NCBI RefSeq assembly: GCF_024181725.1
Contig: NZ_CP028908.1
Coordinates: 1,984,001 to 2,048,000, forward strand
DNA length: 64,000 nt
Direction of reading: 5' to 3'
From: Bradyrhizobium sp. WD16
GTDB taxonomy: Bacteria; Pseudomonadota; Alphaproteobacteria; Rhizobiales; Xanthobacteraceae
The position numbers and the translations under genes are program-made. Position 1 is the stretch's first letter, and each line of letters begins with the position of its first letter. The notes below the pieces were generated by a model that saw only the letters and a list, made by a program, of their open reading frames with translations, did not search any database and was not told where the DNA came from. This document shows positions 53,354-63,772 of this stretch, one piece after another.

Positions 53354-54583
53354 ATGACCGAGCTGTCGCACCCGTTGCAGACGCCTGAGAGCGGGCGCCC
53401 GGCCATGCCGCTGGAGAAGACACCGCTCGAGAGCTACGTGGCGCTGGCGAAGCCGTCGCTGATCGGCCTGTCGCGCGCCGAACTGATGGAGCGCCTCGCC
53501 GAACGCGGCGTGCCCGAGAAGCAGCGCAAGATGCGGGCCCAGCAGTTGTGGCACTGGATCTATGTGCGCGGCGCCCAGGATTTCGCCGCCATGTCCAACA
53601 TGGCGAAGGAGATGCGCGCCGAGCTGGACCGCCATTTCACGCTGGCGCGTCCGGAGATCGTGGCCGAGCAGATCTCCGCCGACGGCACCCGCAAGTGGCT
53701 GCTGCGCCTGCCGAGCGGCCACGCCTCCGAGCGACCACACGAGGTCGAGTGCGTCTACATCCCTGAAACCGATCGCGGGACGCTCTGTGTCTCGTCGCAG
53801 ATCGGCTGCACCCTGAACTGTTCCTTCTGCCACACCGGTACGCAGCGGCTGGTGCGCAACCTGACCGCCGGCGAGATCGTCGGCCAGGTGATGATCGCAC
53901 GCGATCGCCTCGGCGACTGGGTAGATCGCGAGACGCCCAACGGCAACCGCCTCGTCACCAACGTCGTGATGATGGGCATGGGCGAGCCACTCTACAATTT
54001 CGAGGCGGTGCGCGACGCGCTGCTGATCGTCTCGGACAACGAGGGTATCGGCCTGTCGCGGCGTCGCATCACGCTGTCGACCTCCGGCGTGGTGCCGAAC
54101 ATCGCCCGCGCCGGCGATGAGATCGGCTGCATGCTGGCGATCTCGCTGCATGCCGTGCGCGACGAATTGCGCGACGAGCTGGTGCCGCTCAATCGCAAAT
54201 ATCCCATCGCCGAACTGCTCGAGGCCTGCCGCAACTATCCCGGCGTCTCCAATGCGCGCCGGATCACCTTCGAATATGTGATGCTCAAGGGCGTCAACGA
54301 TTCGCTCGACGATGCCAGACAGCTCGTGAAACTGCTCAAGGGCATTCCGGCCAAGATCAACCTGATCCCGTTCAATCCCTGGCCGGGCAGCCGCTATGAA
54401 TGCTCCGACTGGGCGCAGATCGAACGTTTCTCGGAATATGTCTTCAACGCCGGCTACTCCTCGCCGGTCCGCACCCCGCGTGGCCGCGACATTCTCGCCG
54501 CCTGCGGCCAGCTCAAGTCCGAGACCGAGAAGCTTACGGCGCGCGAGCGGCAGGCGCTGCGCGCCATGGCCATGACGGACTAG
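53354..54583 (+). CDS. rlmN: Dual-specificity 23S rRNA/tRNA adenine-C2 methyltransferase
   Basis: A 409-aa radical SAM enzyme methylating A2503 of 23S rRNA and A37 of some tRNAs. The cluster motif is [12 protein letters not shown] (C-x3-C-x2-C) at about 158-169. Further motifs are [43 protein letters not shown] and the C-terminal catalytic cysteine in [12 protein letters not shown] 53354 gives a short non-homologous leader; the open frame upstream belongs to the shadow of the IalB gene. It is followed 12 bp later by a small membrane protein gene. Confidence 0.95.
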   Translation: MTELSHPLQTPESGRPAMPLEKTPLESYVALAKPSLIGLSRAELMERLAERGVPEKQRKMRAQQLWHWIYVRGAQDFAAMSNMAKEMRAELDRHFTLARPEIVAEQISADGTRKWLLRLPSGHASERPHEVECVYIPETDRGTLCVSSQIGCTLNCSFCHTGTQRLVRNLTAGEIVGQVMIARDRLGDWVDRETPNGNRLVTNVVMMGMGEPLYNFEAVRDALLIVSDNEGIGLSRRRITLSTSGVVPNIARAGDEIGCMLAISLHAVRDELRDELVPLNRKYPIAELLEACRNYPGVSNARRITFEYVMLKGVNDSLDDARQLVKLLKGIPAKINLIPFNPWPGSRYECSDWAQIERFSEYVFNAGYSSPVRTPRGRDILAACGQLKSETEKLTARERQALRAMAMTD

Positions 54584-54595
54584 AAGCTGCGGCCA

Positions 54596-55051
54596 ATGGC
54601 ACTCATCATCCGCATCGTCGTGATCCTGATCGGCTTCCTGCTGGCGAGCTTCGCCGCCGCAGCCGTGGTCATTGCCGCCGTGCTCAATCCCGACTGGAGC
54701 GGGGTCCGGCTCGGTTTCGACGAGGACACGATGCCGATCATCGCCACCTTCGGCTTCATCTTCATCAGCGGTTTTTCGCTGCTGCCGGCGATGGTGGTGG
54801 CGCTGGTCACCGAGGCCTTCGGTCTGCGCAGCATTCTCGTCTATGCGATCGGCGGCGCCGCCATCGGCGCGGCGTGTTATCTGAGCCTCGTTCCCTTCGA
54901 TGCCGAGACCATGCGTTTCGTCGGCGTCATCCGCCGCGAACTGGAAGTGATGGTCGGTGCCGGCGTCGTCGGCGGTCTCGTCTACTGGCTGGTGGCAGGC
55001 CGCAACGCCGGCCGCTGGCGGCTGCCGCCGACCTCCACGGGGCCGCAATGA
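54596..55051 (+). CDS. Conserved-looking membrane protein, four helices
   Basis: A 151-aa hydrophobic protein with four predicted membrane segments (about 5-30, 48-70, 75-98, 118-138). It begins MALIIRIVVILIGFLLASFAAAAVVIAAVL and includes FGFIFISGFSLLPAMVVALVTEAFG. I do not recognise a named family. It lies 12 bp after rlmN, and its stop overlaps the next gene's start by four bases (ATGA), so it is co-translated with the PAP2 phosphatase; a shared envelope role is plausible. Confidence 0.8.
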   Translation: MALIIRIVVILIGFLLASFAAAAVVIAAVLNPDWSGVRLGFDEDTMPIIATFGFIFISGFSLLPAMVVALVTEAFGLRSILVYAIGGAAIGAACYLSLVPFDAETMRFVGVIRRELEVMVGAGVVGGLVYWLVAGRNAGRWRLPPTSTGPQ

Positions 55052-55815
55052 ATCGCACCGGACTTCTGATCGCGTTGGCGCTGGCGCTCCTTTTCGTCGT
55101 TCTATTCGCGGTCTATCCTGACCTCGATCTGAAGGTCGCGTCCTATTTCTACGATCCGAAGACGGTCAGCTTCCCTGTGGCCAGGGGCGCGGTGGCGGCC
55201 TTCGCCCGCGACGCGGCGATGTGGATCGTCTGGGGCTTCGCCGCACCTTTTATCGTCGCGGTGGTGGTGAAGTTCGCCCGGCCCTTGAAGCCGCTGCTCC
55301 TGCCCGGCCGCACCGTCGCTTTCATCCTGATCACCATCATCCTGTCCGCCGTTCTCATCAGTAATCTCGGCTTCAAGGCTCATTGGGGCAGGCCGCGCCC
55401 GGTCATGGTCACCGAATTCGGCGGCCCCTGGACCTTCAAGCCCTGGTACGATCCGAGCGGCGCCTGCCCGAAGAACTGCTCGTTCTTCTCCGGCGAGGGC
55501 GCCACCGCATTCTGGACCTACGCCCCAGCCGCCCTGGCGCCCCCGGCCTGGCGGCCGCTGGCCTATGTGGCGGCGACGACCTTCGGCCTCGCCACCGGCG
55601 GACTGCGCATCGCCTTCGGCGGTCATTTCCTCAGCGATGTGCTGGCTTCGGGGCTGGTGAGCTTCCTGGTCATCTGGCTGACCTATGCCCTGATCTATCG
55701 CTGGCCGGCGACGAGGCTCACCGACGCGGCGGTCGATGCCGCGCTGACCCGCCTGGCGCTGCCCGGCTGGCGGCGGCTTCGCCGTCTGTTCGGCCGCTCC
55801 ACCGAAGCGCCCTGA
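55048..55815 (+). CDS. PAP2-superfamily membrane phosphatase (LpxE-like layout)
   Basis: A 255-aa protein with about five to six membrane helices. The phosphatase motifs are KAHWGRPRP (K-x6-RP, about 111-119), SFFSGEGATAFW (normally PSGH) and RIAFGGHFLSDVL (R-x5-H-x3-D). The second motif has Glu where PAP2 enzymes usually have the general-acid His. The layout fits lipid A 1-phosphatase (LpxE) or undecaprenyl/phosphatidyl phosphatases acting on the periplasmic face. ATG 55048 is fixed by the 4-bp overlap with the preceding membrane-protein gene. Confidence 0.87.
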   Translation: MNRTGLLIALALALLFVVLFAVYPDLDLKVASYFYDPKTVSFPVARGAVAAFARDAAMWIVWGFAAPFIVAVVVKFARPLKPLLLPGRTVAFILITIILSAVLISNLGFKAHWGRPRPVMVTEFGGPWTFKPWYDPSGACPKNCSFFSGEGATAFWTYAPAALAPPAWRPLAYVAATTFGLATGGLRIAFGGHFLSDVLASGLVSFLVIWLTYALIYRWPATRLTDAAVDAALTRLALPGWRRLRRLFGRSTEAP

Positions 55816-55991
55816 CCGGCGAAAGCCAAAATCTGGCAGGATCTTACCGGCTATCCGGCGGTGGCCTTCGGCCTCCTGTTTCGTGGCGCATCTGTTGCGG
55901 GCCCTCCCGCCTTTGCGTTATCAGAAGCGCAAGATCCGCGCCCGGCGCCGCTGCCCCGGGCTGACATCCCGCCTCGCACCACAGGGACCCG

Positions 55992-57221
<1,230 letters not shown>

Positions 57222-57271
57222 GCTGCGTGGGCTATGAGCCCACCTCTCGGATCAAGAAATCGGCGTGAAGA

Positions 57272-57299
57272 AATGGCCGGGACGATCGTCCCGGCCATT
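57272..57299. terminator. Bidirectional terminator-like palindrome between argG and the OmpA gene
   Basis: A perfect 28-bp palindrome, AATGGCCGGGACGA joined to its reverse complement TCGTCCCGGCCATT, with no separate loop. It lies 50 bp after argG and 33 bp after the convergent OmpA gene. It lacks a long T tract but can form a strong GC hairpin in either transcript. Confidence 0.65.
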
Positions 57300-57332
57300 G
57301 TCATGTTGGCGATGTTATGTTGCCGATCCGGC

Positions 57333-59465
57333 TCAGCGCGGCGGCGCGACGCCCGGAGGCGGGGCCGCCACCGGATTGGTCTGTCCGGTCAGCAGCGGCG
57401 TGATGCGCCGGACGGTGACGCGGCGGTTGCGCCGTTCCGGCCCGTCGGTCGGAACCTTGAGATACTGCTCGCCGTAGCCCTGCGAGGTCAGGTTCTCCGC
57501 CGGTACCTGGAATTGCTGCGTCAGCAGGTTTGCCACCGATTCGGCCCGCCGATCCGACAGCGACAAATTGTCGACATCGTTGCCGACCGCGTCGGTGTGC
57601 CCCTCGATCAGGAACACCTCGCGCGGGTTGCGCGAGATCGCTCGGTTGAGCCCGTCGGCGATCACCTGCAACTTCGCGGCCTGGTCCGGCGCGATGTCCG
57701 CCGAGCCGGTGTCGAAGGTGACGGTGTCGAGATCGATGCTCGGCATGCGCTGGCGCACCGATGGCGAATAGCGGATCTCGTCCAGCGAGAAGCGGCGCTG
57801 GAGCCGCTCGACCGGCGGCGCCATCAGCGTGTCGTAGATCACCTCCGGCGGCGCGTCCTCCGCCTCGACGATGTAGCGATCCGGCGGAATCCGCAGCACT
57901 GGCGGCGGCATGTCGACGTAGTAGCCGCCGATCGCGTTCGGGTCGCGATAGGTGTTGTCGATGATGATCACCTCGCGGCCGTCGCGATCGCGGCGGATGC
58001 GACGGAGAAGCCCGCCGTCGGGATCCGTGACGGTGACGATCTGCGTGCCGTCGGGCCGGATGATCACCGTGCGGGTGTCGGCGCCTTGCTGCTGTACCTG
58101 GACGTCGCGGGCGCCATAACGGAAGCGGTCGACGTCGCTGTGCCGGATGAACGACTGGCCGTTCGGATCCATGATGATGACCCGGCCGGGTTCGCGGATG
58201 ACCGTGCGTCCGCCTTCCTGCGTCTGCTGACGCTGGGCGCGGAAGTCCTCGAGCCTGCCTCCGATCTGCGGTGCATTGGCCGGCAGCGGCGTTGCCGCAG
58301 CGGTCGGCGCAGCCAGCGCCGGTAGCGGCGCGGCAACTGCGGGTACCGGGGCAGCGGCCGGCGTTCCCGGCGGCATCCCGGGGGGCGGACCGAGATGTTC
58401 GCTGCGCTGCTGGGTGGGCGCGGGTGGCTGGCCCGGCGCAGGAGTCTGAACGGGGGCAGCACCGGGCGCGGTGGCGTTCGGCGCAGTGGGCGCCTGATGC
58501 GGCGCGCCACCCGGGGCTGGCGCGGTCTGCTGCGCCGGAGCGGCCGGCGCAGTCGGCGCCGGCACTGGCGTGCCTTGCCGCGGCGGCGTCACATCGCGGA
58601 CGCCCGGAGCCGGCAGTGCATGCGATGGTGCAGGCGCCGTAGCGTTTGGCGGCGGTGGCGGTGTCTTCGGAGCCTCCTTCGGCGCGACAGCGGCGGTCGG
58701 CGGGGTGGCCGGCGCCGGCACTGGCGTGCCTTGCCGCGGCAGCGTCACATCGCGGACGCCCGGAGCCGGCAATGCATGCGATGGCGCAGGCGCCGTGGCG
58801 ATTGGCGGCGGTGGCGGTGTCTTCGGAGTCTCGTTCGGCGCGACAGCGGCTGGCGGCGGTGGCGGCGCCTTCGGAGCCTCCTTCGGCGCGACAGCGGCGG
58901 TCGGCGGGGTGGCCGGCGCCGGCACTGGCGTGTCTTGCCGCGGCAGCGTCACATCGCGGACGCCCGGAGCCGGCAATGTATGCGATGGCGCAGGCGCAGT
59001 GGCGATTGGCGGCGGTGGCGGTGTCTTCGGAGTCTCCTTCGGCGCGACAGCGGCTGGCGGCGGTGGCGGCGCTTTCGGCACTTCCATCGGCGCAGCAGCG
59101 GTCGGCGGCGGCGGAGCCTTCGGTGCCGGCGGCGGAGGCGGAGGTGCTGGACGCGCGGGCGGCTCGGCATGAGGCGGCGCGGCTGGCGGCGCCGGATGAA
59201 CTGCGGGCGGCGGTGCGGGTGGTGTCGGATGCTGGGGCGGGGCAACGGCCGGAGGCGGCGCAGCCTTGGGCGGCGCGGGCGGCTCGGCCTTAGGCGCGCC
59301 TTCGTGCGGCTTCTTCTCGGTCTCCGCCGGCTCAGGTGCCTGCTGTTGCGCGACGACGATCGGCGCAACGGCCGCTGCGCTTTGCGCATGGGCGGGCAAC
59401 AAGGCAGGACCTGGCGCGATCGAGAGCGCAGTCGTGGCCAGCAGGGCGAAGCGAAGTGTCTTCAT
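57333..59465 (-). CDS. OmpA-family protein with long proline-rich repeat region
   Basis: A 710-aa exported protein. The signal peptide (MKTLRFALLATTALSIAP, cleavage after AHA at about 27) is followed by about 390 residues rich in Pro and Ala, including three near-identical blocks with GVRDVTLPRQ.TPVPAPATPPTAAV and PPPP runs. A middle domain (about 400-560; QNGRTVI-like RTVIREPGRVIIMD and a repeated DRDGREVIIIDNTYRDP) precedes the C-terminal OmpA-like peptidoglycan-binding domain (VTFDTGSADIAPDQAAKL ... FLIEGHTDAVGNDVDNLSLSDRRAESVANLL ... NRRVTV). It would bind peptidoglycan with its C-terminus while the Pro-rich region spans the periplasm or surface. ATG 59465 gives the signal peptide. Confidence 0.9.
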   Translation of the reverse strand: MKTLRFALLATTALSIAPGPALLPAHAQSAAAVAPIVVAQQQAPEPAETEKKPHEGAPKAEPPAPPKAAPPPAVAPPQHPTPPAPPPAVHPAPPAAPPHAEPPARPAPPPPPPAPKAPPPPTAAAPMEVPKAPPPPPAAVAPKETPKTPPPPPIATAPAPSHTLPAPGVRDVTLPRQDTPVPAPATPPTAAVAPKEAPKAPPPPPAAVAPNETPKTPPPPPIATAPAPSHALPAPGVRDVTLPRQGTPVPAPATPPTAAVAPKEAPKTPPPPPNATAPAPSHALPAPGVRDVTPPRQGTPVPAPTAPAAPAQQTAPAPGGAPHQAPTAPNATAPGAAPVQTPAPGQPPAPTQQRSEHLGPPPGMPPGTPAAAPVPAVAAPLPALAAPTAAATPLPANAPQIGGRLEDFRAQRQQTQEGGRTVIREPGRVIIMDPNGQSFIRHSDVDRFRYGARDVQVQQQGADTRTVIIRPDGTQIVTVTDPDGGLLRRIRRDRDGREVIIIDNTYRDPNAIGGYYVDMPPPVLRIPPDRYIVEAEDAPPEVIYDTLMAPPVERLQRRFSLDEIRYSPSVRQRMPSIDLDTVTFDTGSADIAPDQAAKLQVIADGLNRAISRNPREVFLIEGHTDAVGNDVDNLSLSDRRAESVANLLTQQFQVPAENLTSQGYGEQYLKVPTDGPERRNRRVTVRRITPLLTGQTNPVAAPPPGVAPPR
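58561..59090 (-). repeat. Long near-identical DNA repeats in the OmpA-family gene
   Basis: Units starting at about 58561, 58718 and 58921 repeat the same sequence (GGCACTGGCGTG.CTTGCCGCGGC... through the GGCGGTGGCGG stretch) with few differences. Spacings of 157 and 203 bp differ because one unit has an extra PPPP block. The array is likely prone to copy-number change and to assembly error. Confidence 0.8.
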
Positions 59466-59675
59466 GCGAAAATGATTCACGACAATCGTTTGGTAGGAGC
59501 GAGGCTGCGAAGCATCCCCGCGGCAATCAACGAATAACGATTCGGCTGGATTGTGGCGCGGTTGCCGCCGCGCCGGAACTTTATTTTGCGCATTCCACGG
59601 CGCCATCGTCGCTTCATTCAGGCAGCATTCACACCAGTGGCGTCATCGCGCACGCTGGGTCGCGCACGAAGCCGA

Positions 59676-59918
59676 TCAGTGCGCGCGCATCGTCGGCGGC
59701 GGCTGCTGCGGTGTCGGCGGTGTGACGTCAGGTTGCGGCGGCGGAAATTCCTGTGGCTCGGGCTCTTCCGCCGGATCGTCGATCACCGGTGGAATCTCTG
59801 GCCGCGGGCTGCCCGGCGGTGTCTCGCGCGGCGGCTCCTGCGGCGTGCCTGGCGTCGGCGGCGGCACGTCGGGCGGGTCGCCTGATGGATTGGGATTGCC
59901 GCTCGGCTCCGGCATCAT
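59676..59918 (-). CDS. Small proline-rich hypothetical protein (80 aa)
   Basis: From ATG 59918 the protein reads MMPEPSGNPNPSGDPPDVPPP and is almost wholly Pro/Glu/Asp-rich, with no signal peptide, helix or cysteine. GAGG lies about 10 nt upstream. Similar acidic Pro-rich small proteins are annotated in Bradyrhizobiaceae, but I cannot name a family. It lies 210 bp upstream of the OmpA gene on the same strand and could be independent. Low-complexity composition leaves a chance that it is not a gene. Confidence 0.45.
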   Translation of the reverse strand: MMPEPSGNPNPSGDPPDVPPPTPGTPQEPPRETPPGSPRPEIPPVIDDPAEEPEPQEFPPPQPDVTPPTPQQPPPTMRAH

Positions 59919-60285
59919 CGCTCTGGGACCTCGCGCATCATGATGTCGCGCGTGACTGGCATCGCCGATGTCTCCAGCATGATTCGGATGACAACGGATG
60001 CGCAGACGTCTTGTTCCGTCGAGATCCAAGCGATCGGCAACCGGGCGATGCTACGCGAGAAGCTTGGCATTCGACCAAGGGGGAAGTGATGCCGTTAGCC
60101 TGTTGGTGCGCAGTGCCGGCGTTTCGCCAGTGCGGTGGATCTGGCGCTCGTATCGGCATTGCAGCGGATTTGTCGTACGAGCGACAGATCCAAAACCGCA
60201 ACGGCGCTAAACCCGGCACGCGCACAAAAAAGGCCGGGACGAGCCCGGCCTTTCCACGGCTGTCAGGAACTCTCTCGGAACTCGA
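59919..60285. other. Spacer downstream of sdhB
   Basis: About 367 bp with no supportable gene. It contains the sdh operon terminator at 60226-60253 and presumably the promoter of the small Pro-rich gene. Confidence 0.5.
60226..60253 (-). terminator. Rho-independent terminator of the sdh operon
   Basis: On the minus strand GGCCGGG, loop CTCGT, CCCGGCC is followed by six T (60231-60226). It lies 33 bp after the sdhB stop and is in the right orientation to end the sdhCDAB transcript. Confidence 0.88.
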
Positions 60286-61068
60286 TCAGACTTGACGCTC
60301 GACCATCTTGAGCTTGAGGTCGGCGATCGCTTCGGCCGGGTTGAGGCCCTTCGGGCAGGCCTTGGTGCAGTTCATGATGGTGTGGCAGCGATACAGCCGG
60401 AACGGGTCCTCGAGATTGTCGAGGCGCTCGCCGGTCGCCTCGTCGCGGCTGTCCTTGACCCAGCGGCTCGCCTGCAGGAGCGCAGCGGGACCGAGATAGC
60501 GGTCGCTGTTCCACCAGTAGCTCGGGCACGAGGTCGAGCAGCAGGCGCACAGGATGCACTCGTAGAGGCCGTCGAGCTTGCCGCGATCCTCGGGGCTCTG
60601 CCGCCACTCCTTCTGCGGCGTCGGGCTCGTGGTGTGGAGCCACGGCTCGATCGAAGCGTACTGGGCGTAGAAGTTGGTGAGATCGGGCACCAGGTCCTTG
60701 ACCACCGGCTGATGCGGCAGCGGGTTGACCTTGACCGCGCCGTCATCGACGTCGTGCATCGACTTGGTGCAGGCGAGCGTGTTCTGGCCGTCGATATTCA
60801 TGGCGCAGGAGCCGCAGACCCCTTCGCGGCAGGAGCGGCGGAAGGTCAGGGTCGGGTCGATGTTGTTCTTGATCCAGATCAGGCCGTCGAGAACCATCGG
60901 GCCGCAGTCGGAAGTGTCGACGTAATAGGTGTCGACGCGCGGATTCTTTCCGTCATCCGGATTCCAGCGATAGATCTGGAACTCACGCAGTTCGCCGGTG
61001 GTGCTGGGCTTCGGCCAGGTCTTGCCGCCGGTGATCCTGGAGTTCTGCGGGAGTTTGAATTCGGCCAT
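60286..61068 (-). CDS. sdhB: Succinate dehydrogenase iron-sulfur subunit
   Basis: A 260-aa subunit of complex II on the cytoplasmic face. The [2Fe-2S] ligands are in [16 protein letters not shown] and LACT (about 81-108). The [4Fe-4S] and [3Fe-4S] ligands are in [16 protein letters not shown] and [17 protein letters not shown]. The N-terminus [12 protein letters not shown] is typical for alphaproteobacteria. It is the last gene of the operon, 71 bp after sdhA, and is followed by a terminator. Confidence 0.97.
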   Translation of the reverse strand: MAEFKLPQNSRITGGKTWPKPSTTGELREFQIYRWNPDDGKNPRVDTYYVDTSDCGPMVLDGLIWIKNNIDPTLTFRRSCREGVCGSCAMNIDGQNTLACTKSMHDVDDGAVKVNPLPHQPVVKDLVPDLTNFYAQYASIEPWLHTTSPTPQKEWRQSPEDRGKLDGLYECILCACCSTSCPSYWWNSDRYLGPAALLQASRWVKDSRDEATGERLDNLEDPFRLYRCHTIMNCTKACPKGLNPAEAIADLKLKMVERQV

Positions 61069-61139
61069 GGTGTGGCGCCTTCGCAAGGACGATGAGTGGA
61101 GGGGCCAAGGCGGGCGCCGCTCGGCACCCGCCTCGTCGG

Positions 61140-62978
61140 TCAGTAGACGCGGGGTTTCGGTTGCACGTACTGCACGTCGTTGGTCATGGTGTAGCTGTGC
61201 ACCGGCCGGTAATCGATCGTGACGTTGGCCTTGTCGTCGAGCCAGGTCAGGGTGTGCTTCATCCAGTTGGCGTCGTCGCGCTGGCTATGGTCCTCGCGGG
61301 CATGGGCGCCGCGGCTCTCGGTGCGGTTGGCCGCCGAGTCCATCGTCACTATCGCCTGGACGATCAGGTTGTCGAACTCCAGCGTCTCCATCAGGTCGGA
61401 ATTCCACACCAGCGAGCGGTCGCTGACGCCGATGTCGGGAATGCCGCTGAACACGTCGCGGATCAGCTTCTTGCCTTCGTCCAGCACTTCGCCGGTGCGG
61501 AACACGGCGCAGTTGTTCTGCATCACCTTCTGCATGCCGGCGCGCAGCTTCGCCGTCGGCGTGCCGCCCGAAGCATTGCGGAAGCGGTCGAGGCGCGACA
61601 GCGCGCGGTCGGCCGAATCGGCCGGCAGGTCGGGCTGTTCGCCGTTCGGCGTCAGCTTTTCGGCGCAGCGCAGCGCTGCGGCGCGGCCGAACACCACGAG
61701 GTCGATCAGCGAGTTCGAGCCGAGACGATTGGCGCCGTGCACCGAGACGCAGGCGGCTTCGCCCACAGCCATCAGGCCGGGCACCACCGCGTTGTCGTCG
61801 CCGTTCTTCTTGATGACGACCTCGGCGTGGAAGTTGGTCGGGATGCCGCCCATGTTGTAGTGGGTGGTCGGCACGATCGGGATCGGCTGGCGCGTGACAT
61901 CGACATTGGCGAAGATCTTCGCCGACTCGGAAATGCCGGGCAGCCGCTCCTGCAGCACCTTCGGATCGAGATGGTCGAGGTGCAGGTAGATGTGGTCCTT
62001 GTTCTTGCCGACGCCGCGACCCTCGCGGATTTCGATGGTCATGGCGCGCGACACGACGTCGCGAGAAGCAAGGTCCTTGGCCGAAGGCGCGTAACGCTCC
62101 ATGAAGCGCTCGCCCTCGGAATTTACCAGATAGCCGCCTTCGCCGCGAGCGCCCTCGGTGACGAGGCAGCCCGCGCCGTAGATGCCGGTCGGGTGGAACT
62201 GGACGAATTCCATGTCCTGCAGCGCCAGCCCGGCGCGCAGCACCATGGCGTTGCCGTCGCCGGTGCAGGTATGCGCCGAGGTGCAGGAGGCATAGGCGCG
62301 GCCGTAGCCGCCGGTGGCGAGGATGGTGGTCTGGGCGCGGAAGCGGTGCAGCGTGCCGTCGTCGAGCTTGAGCGCGATGACGCCGCGACAGGCGCCTTCA
62401 TCGTCCATGATCAGGTCGATGGCGAAGAACTCGATGAAGAATTCGGCCGAATGCCGCAGCGCCTGGCCGTACATGGTGTGCAGCATGGCGTGGCCGGTGC
62501 GGTCGGCGGCGGCGCAGGTGCGTTGCGCCTGGCCCTTGCCGTAGTCGATGGTCATGCCGCCGAACGGCCGCTGGTAGATGCGGCCGTCCTCGGTGCGCGA
62601 GAACGGCACGCCCCAGTGCTCGAGCTCGTAGACCGCGTTGGGGGCATTGCGCACCAGATATTCGATCGAGTCCTGGTCACCGAGCCAGTCCGACCCCTTG
62701 ACGGTGTCGTACATGTGCCAGCGCCAGTCGTCCTTGTGCATGTTGCCGAGCGAGGCCGAAATGCCGCCCTGTGCCGCCACGGTGTGCGAGCGGGTCGGAA
62801 ACACCTTGGTGATGCAGGCGGTCCGCAGGCCGGCCTCGCTGCAGCCGACGACGGCTCTGAGGCCGGCGCCGCCGGCGCCGACAACGATGACGTCATAGGT
62901 GTGGTCTTCGATCGGGTAGGCGTGGCCGTTGGCGGCGGGAGCCGCATTGCCATTCGCGCCGTTGCCGTTGACGGCCAT
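61140..62978 (-). CDS. sdhA: Succinate dehydrogenase flavoprotein subunit
   Basis: A 612-aa catalytic subunit oxidising succinate to fumarate. The FAD Rossmann motif is [22 protein letters not shown] at about 29-50. The covalent-FAD histidine lies in SHTVAAQGG. The active-site region contains [25 protein letters not shown] and the Arg-containing [12 protein letters not shown] (here [12 protein letters not shown]). It follows sdhD by 3 bp. The SDHAF4-like gene at 16.3 kb would assist its assembly. A Gly/Asn/Ala-rich leader of about 20 residues precedes the FAD domain. Confidence 0.97.
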   Translation of the reverse strand: MAVNGNGANGNAAPAANGHAYPIEDHTYDVIVVGAGGAGLRAVVGCSEAGLRTACITKVFPTRSHTVAAQGGISASLGNMHKDDWRWHMYDTVKGSDWLGDQDSIEYLVRNAPNAVYELEHWGVPFSRTEDGRIYQRPFGGMTIDYGKGQAQRTCAAADRTGHAMLHTMYGQALRHSAEFFIEFFAIDLIMDDEGACRGVIALKLDDGTLHRFRAQTTILATGGYGRAYASCTSAHTCTGDGNAMVLRAGLALQDMEFVQFHPTGIYGAGCLVTEGARGEGGYLVNSEGERFMERYAPSAKDLASRDVVSRAMTIEIREGRGVGKNKDHIYLHLDHLDPKVLQERLPGISESAKIFANVDVTRQPIPIVPTTHYNMGGIPTNFHAEVVIKKNGDDNAVVPGLMAVGEAACVSVHGANRLGSNSLIDLVVFGRAAALRCAEKLTPNGEQPDLPADSADRALSRLDRFRNASGGTPTAKLRAGMQKVMQNNCAVFRTGEVLDEGKKLIRDVFSGIPDIGVSDRSLVWNSDLMETLEFDNLIVQAIVTMDSAANRTESRGAHAREDHSQRDDANWMKHTLTWLDDKANVTIDYRPVHSYTMTNDVQYVQPKPRVY

Positions 62979-62981
62979 GCG

Positions 62982-63380
62982 CTACACTCCAGATGATAGT
63001 TTGATGATCGCGTAGATCGATGCGAGGCCGACCGCGGCGGCGAAGAAATTGTTGGCGATGATGGTGACGAGCTTGAGCTTCTCGTCGTGGACGTAGTCCT
63101 CCAGCACCACCTGCATGCCGATCTTCATGTGCCAGCAGCTGGCAATGATGAACAGGATCATGATGACCGCGACCAGCGGCGAACCGAGGATCTGCGCCGC
63201 CGCCGCGTGATTGCGGCCGAGCAGGCTCATGATGATGACGAGGACCGGAATGAAGAGCAGCACGAGACCGATGCCGGTGACGCGCTGACGGAGGAAATCC
63301 GAGGTGCCGGAATGAGCGGCGCCGAGCCCGCGGACCCGGCCCATCGGTGTGCGCATGCTGCGCGGTTGACCCTGGCTCAT
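62982..63380 (-). CDS. sdhD: Succinate dehydrogenase membrane anchor subunit
   Basis: A 132-aa membrane subunit with three helices (about 38-57, 65-88, 108-130). RQRVTGIGLVLLFIPVLVIIMSL opens the first helix and SCWHMKIGMQVVLEDYVHDE carries the His and Asp/Tyr residues typical of the SdhD heme/quinone site. The start overlaps the sdhC stop by four bases (ATGA). It anchors SdhAB with SdhC. Confidence 0.94.
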   Translation of the reverse strand: MSQGQPRSMRTPMGRVRGLGAAHSGTSDFLRQRVTGIGLVLLFIPVLVIIMSLLGRNHAAAAQILGSPLVAVIMILFIIASCWHMKIGMQVVLEDYVHDEKLKLVTIIANNFFAAAVGLASIYAIIKLSSGV

Positions 63381-63772
63381 CGTGCGCCTCCCGCGGCATA
63401 GGCGATCACCCAGATCACCAGAGTGAGTGTGATCGAGCCGATCACCGTGGCCCTCGTCAGCCATTCACGTTCGTTGGGGCCGAAGCCGTAGCCGAGGTCC
63501 CAGATGAAATGGCGGATGCCGCCGAGCATGTGATGCACCAGCGCCCAGGTGTAGCCGAACAGCACCAGGCGGCCGATCCAGCTCGAGGTGAAAGCGTGGA
63601 TGTTGGCGTAGGCGGCGGGGCCGGAGGCGGTGGCGATCAGCCACCACGCCATCAGCAGGGTGCCGGCATAGAGGGCGACGCCGGTGACGCGATGGACGAA
63701 GGACAGGGCCATCGTCAGCGTTCGGCGGTAGTTGAGAAATGGCGAAAGCGGACGATTGGTTTGCACTGTCAT
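63377..63772 (-). CDS. sdhC: Succinate dehydrogenase cytochrome b556 subunit
   Basis: A 131-aa membrane subunit. The signature RPLSPFLNYRRTLTMALSFVHRVTGVAL is close to the usual RP.SPHL.IYR....S..HR.TG (Phe replaces the first His). The second helix has the heme-ligand region WALVHHMLGGIRHFIWDLGYG. Three helices are predicted. ATG 63772 is chosen; the frame is open upstream, but that part is Pro/Arg-rich. It is the first gene of the operon sdhC-sdhD-sdhA-sdhB. Confidence 0.94.
   Translation of the reverse strand: MTVQTNRPLSPFLNYRRTLTMALSFVHRVTGVALYAGTLLMAWWLIATASGPAAYANIHAFTSSWIGRLVLFGYTWALVHHMLGGIRHFIWDLGYGFGPNEREWLTRATVIGSITLTLVIWVIAYAAGGAR

Noticed and set aside
58561-59090. Possible CRISPR or minisatellite in the OmpA gene
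   Set aside because: The repeats are in frame within a coding region and encode proline-rich blocks.
58395-59537. 380-aa Arg/Trp-rich plus-strand ORF over the OmpA gene
   Set aside because: Produced by the proline-codon repeats read on the other strand; no plausible protein features.
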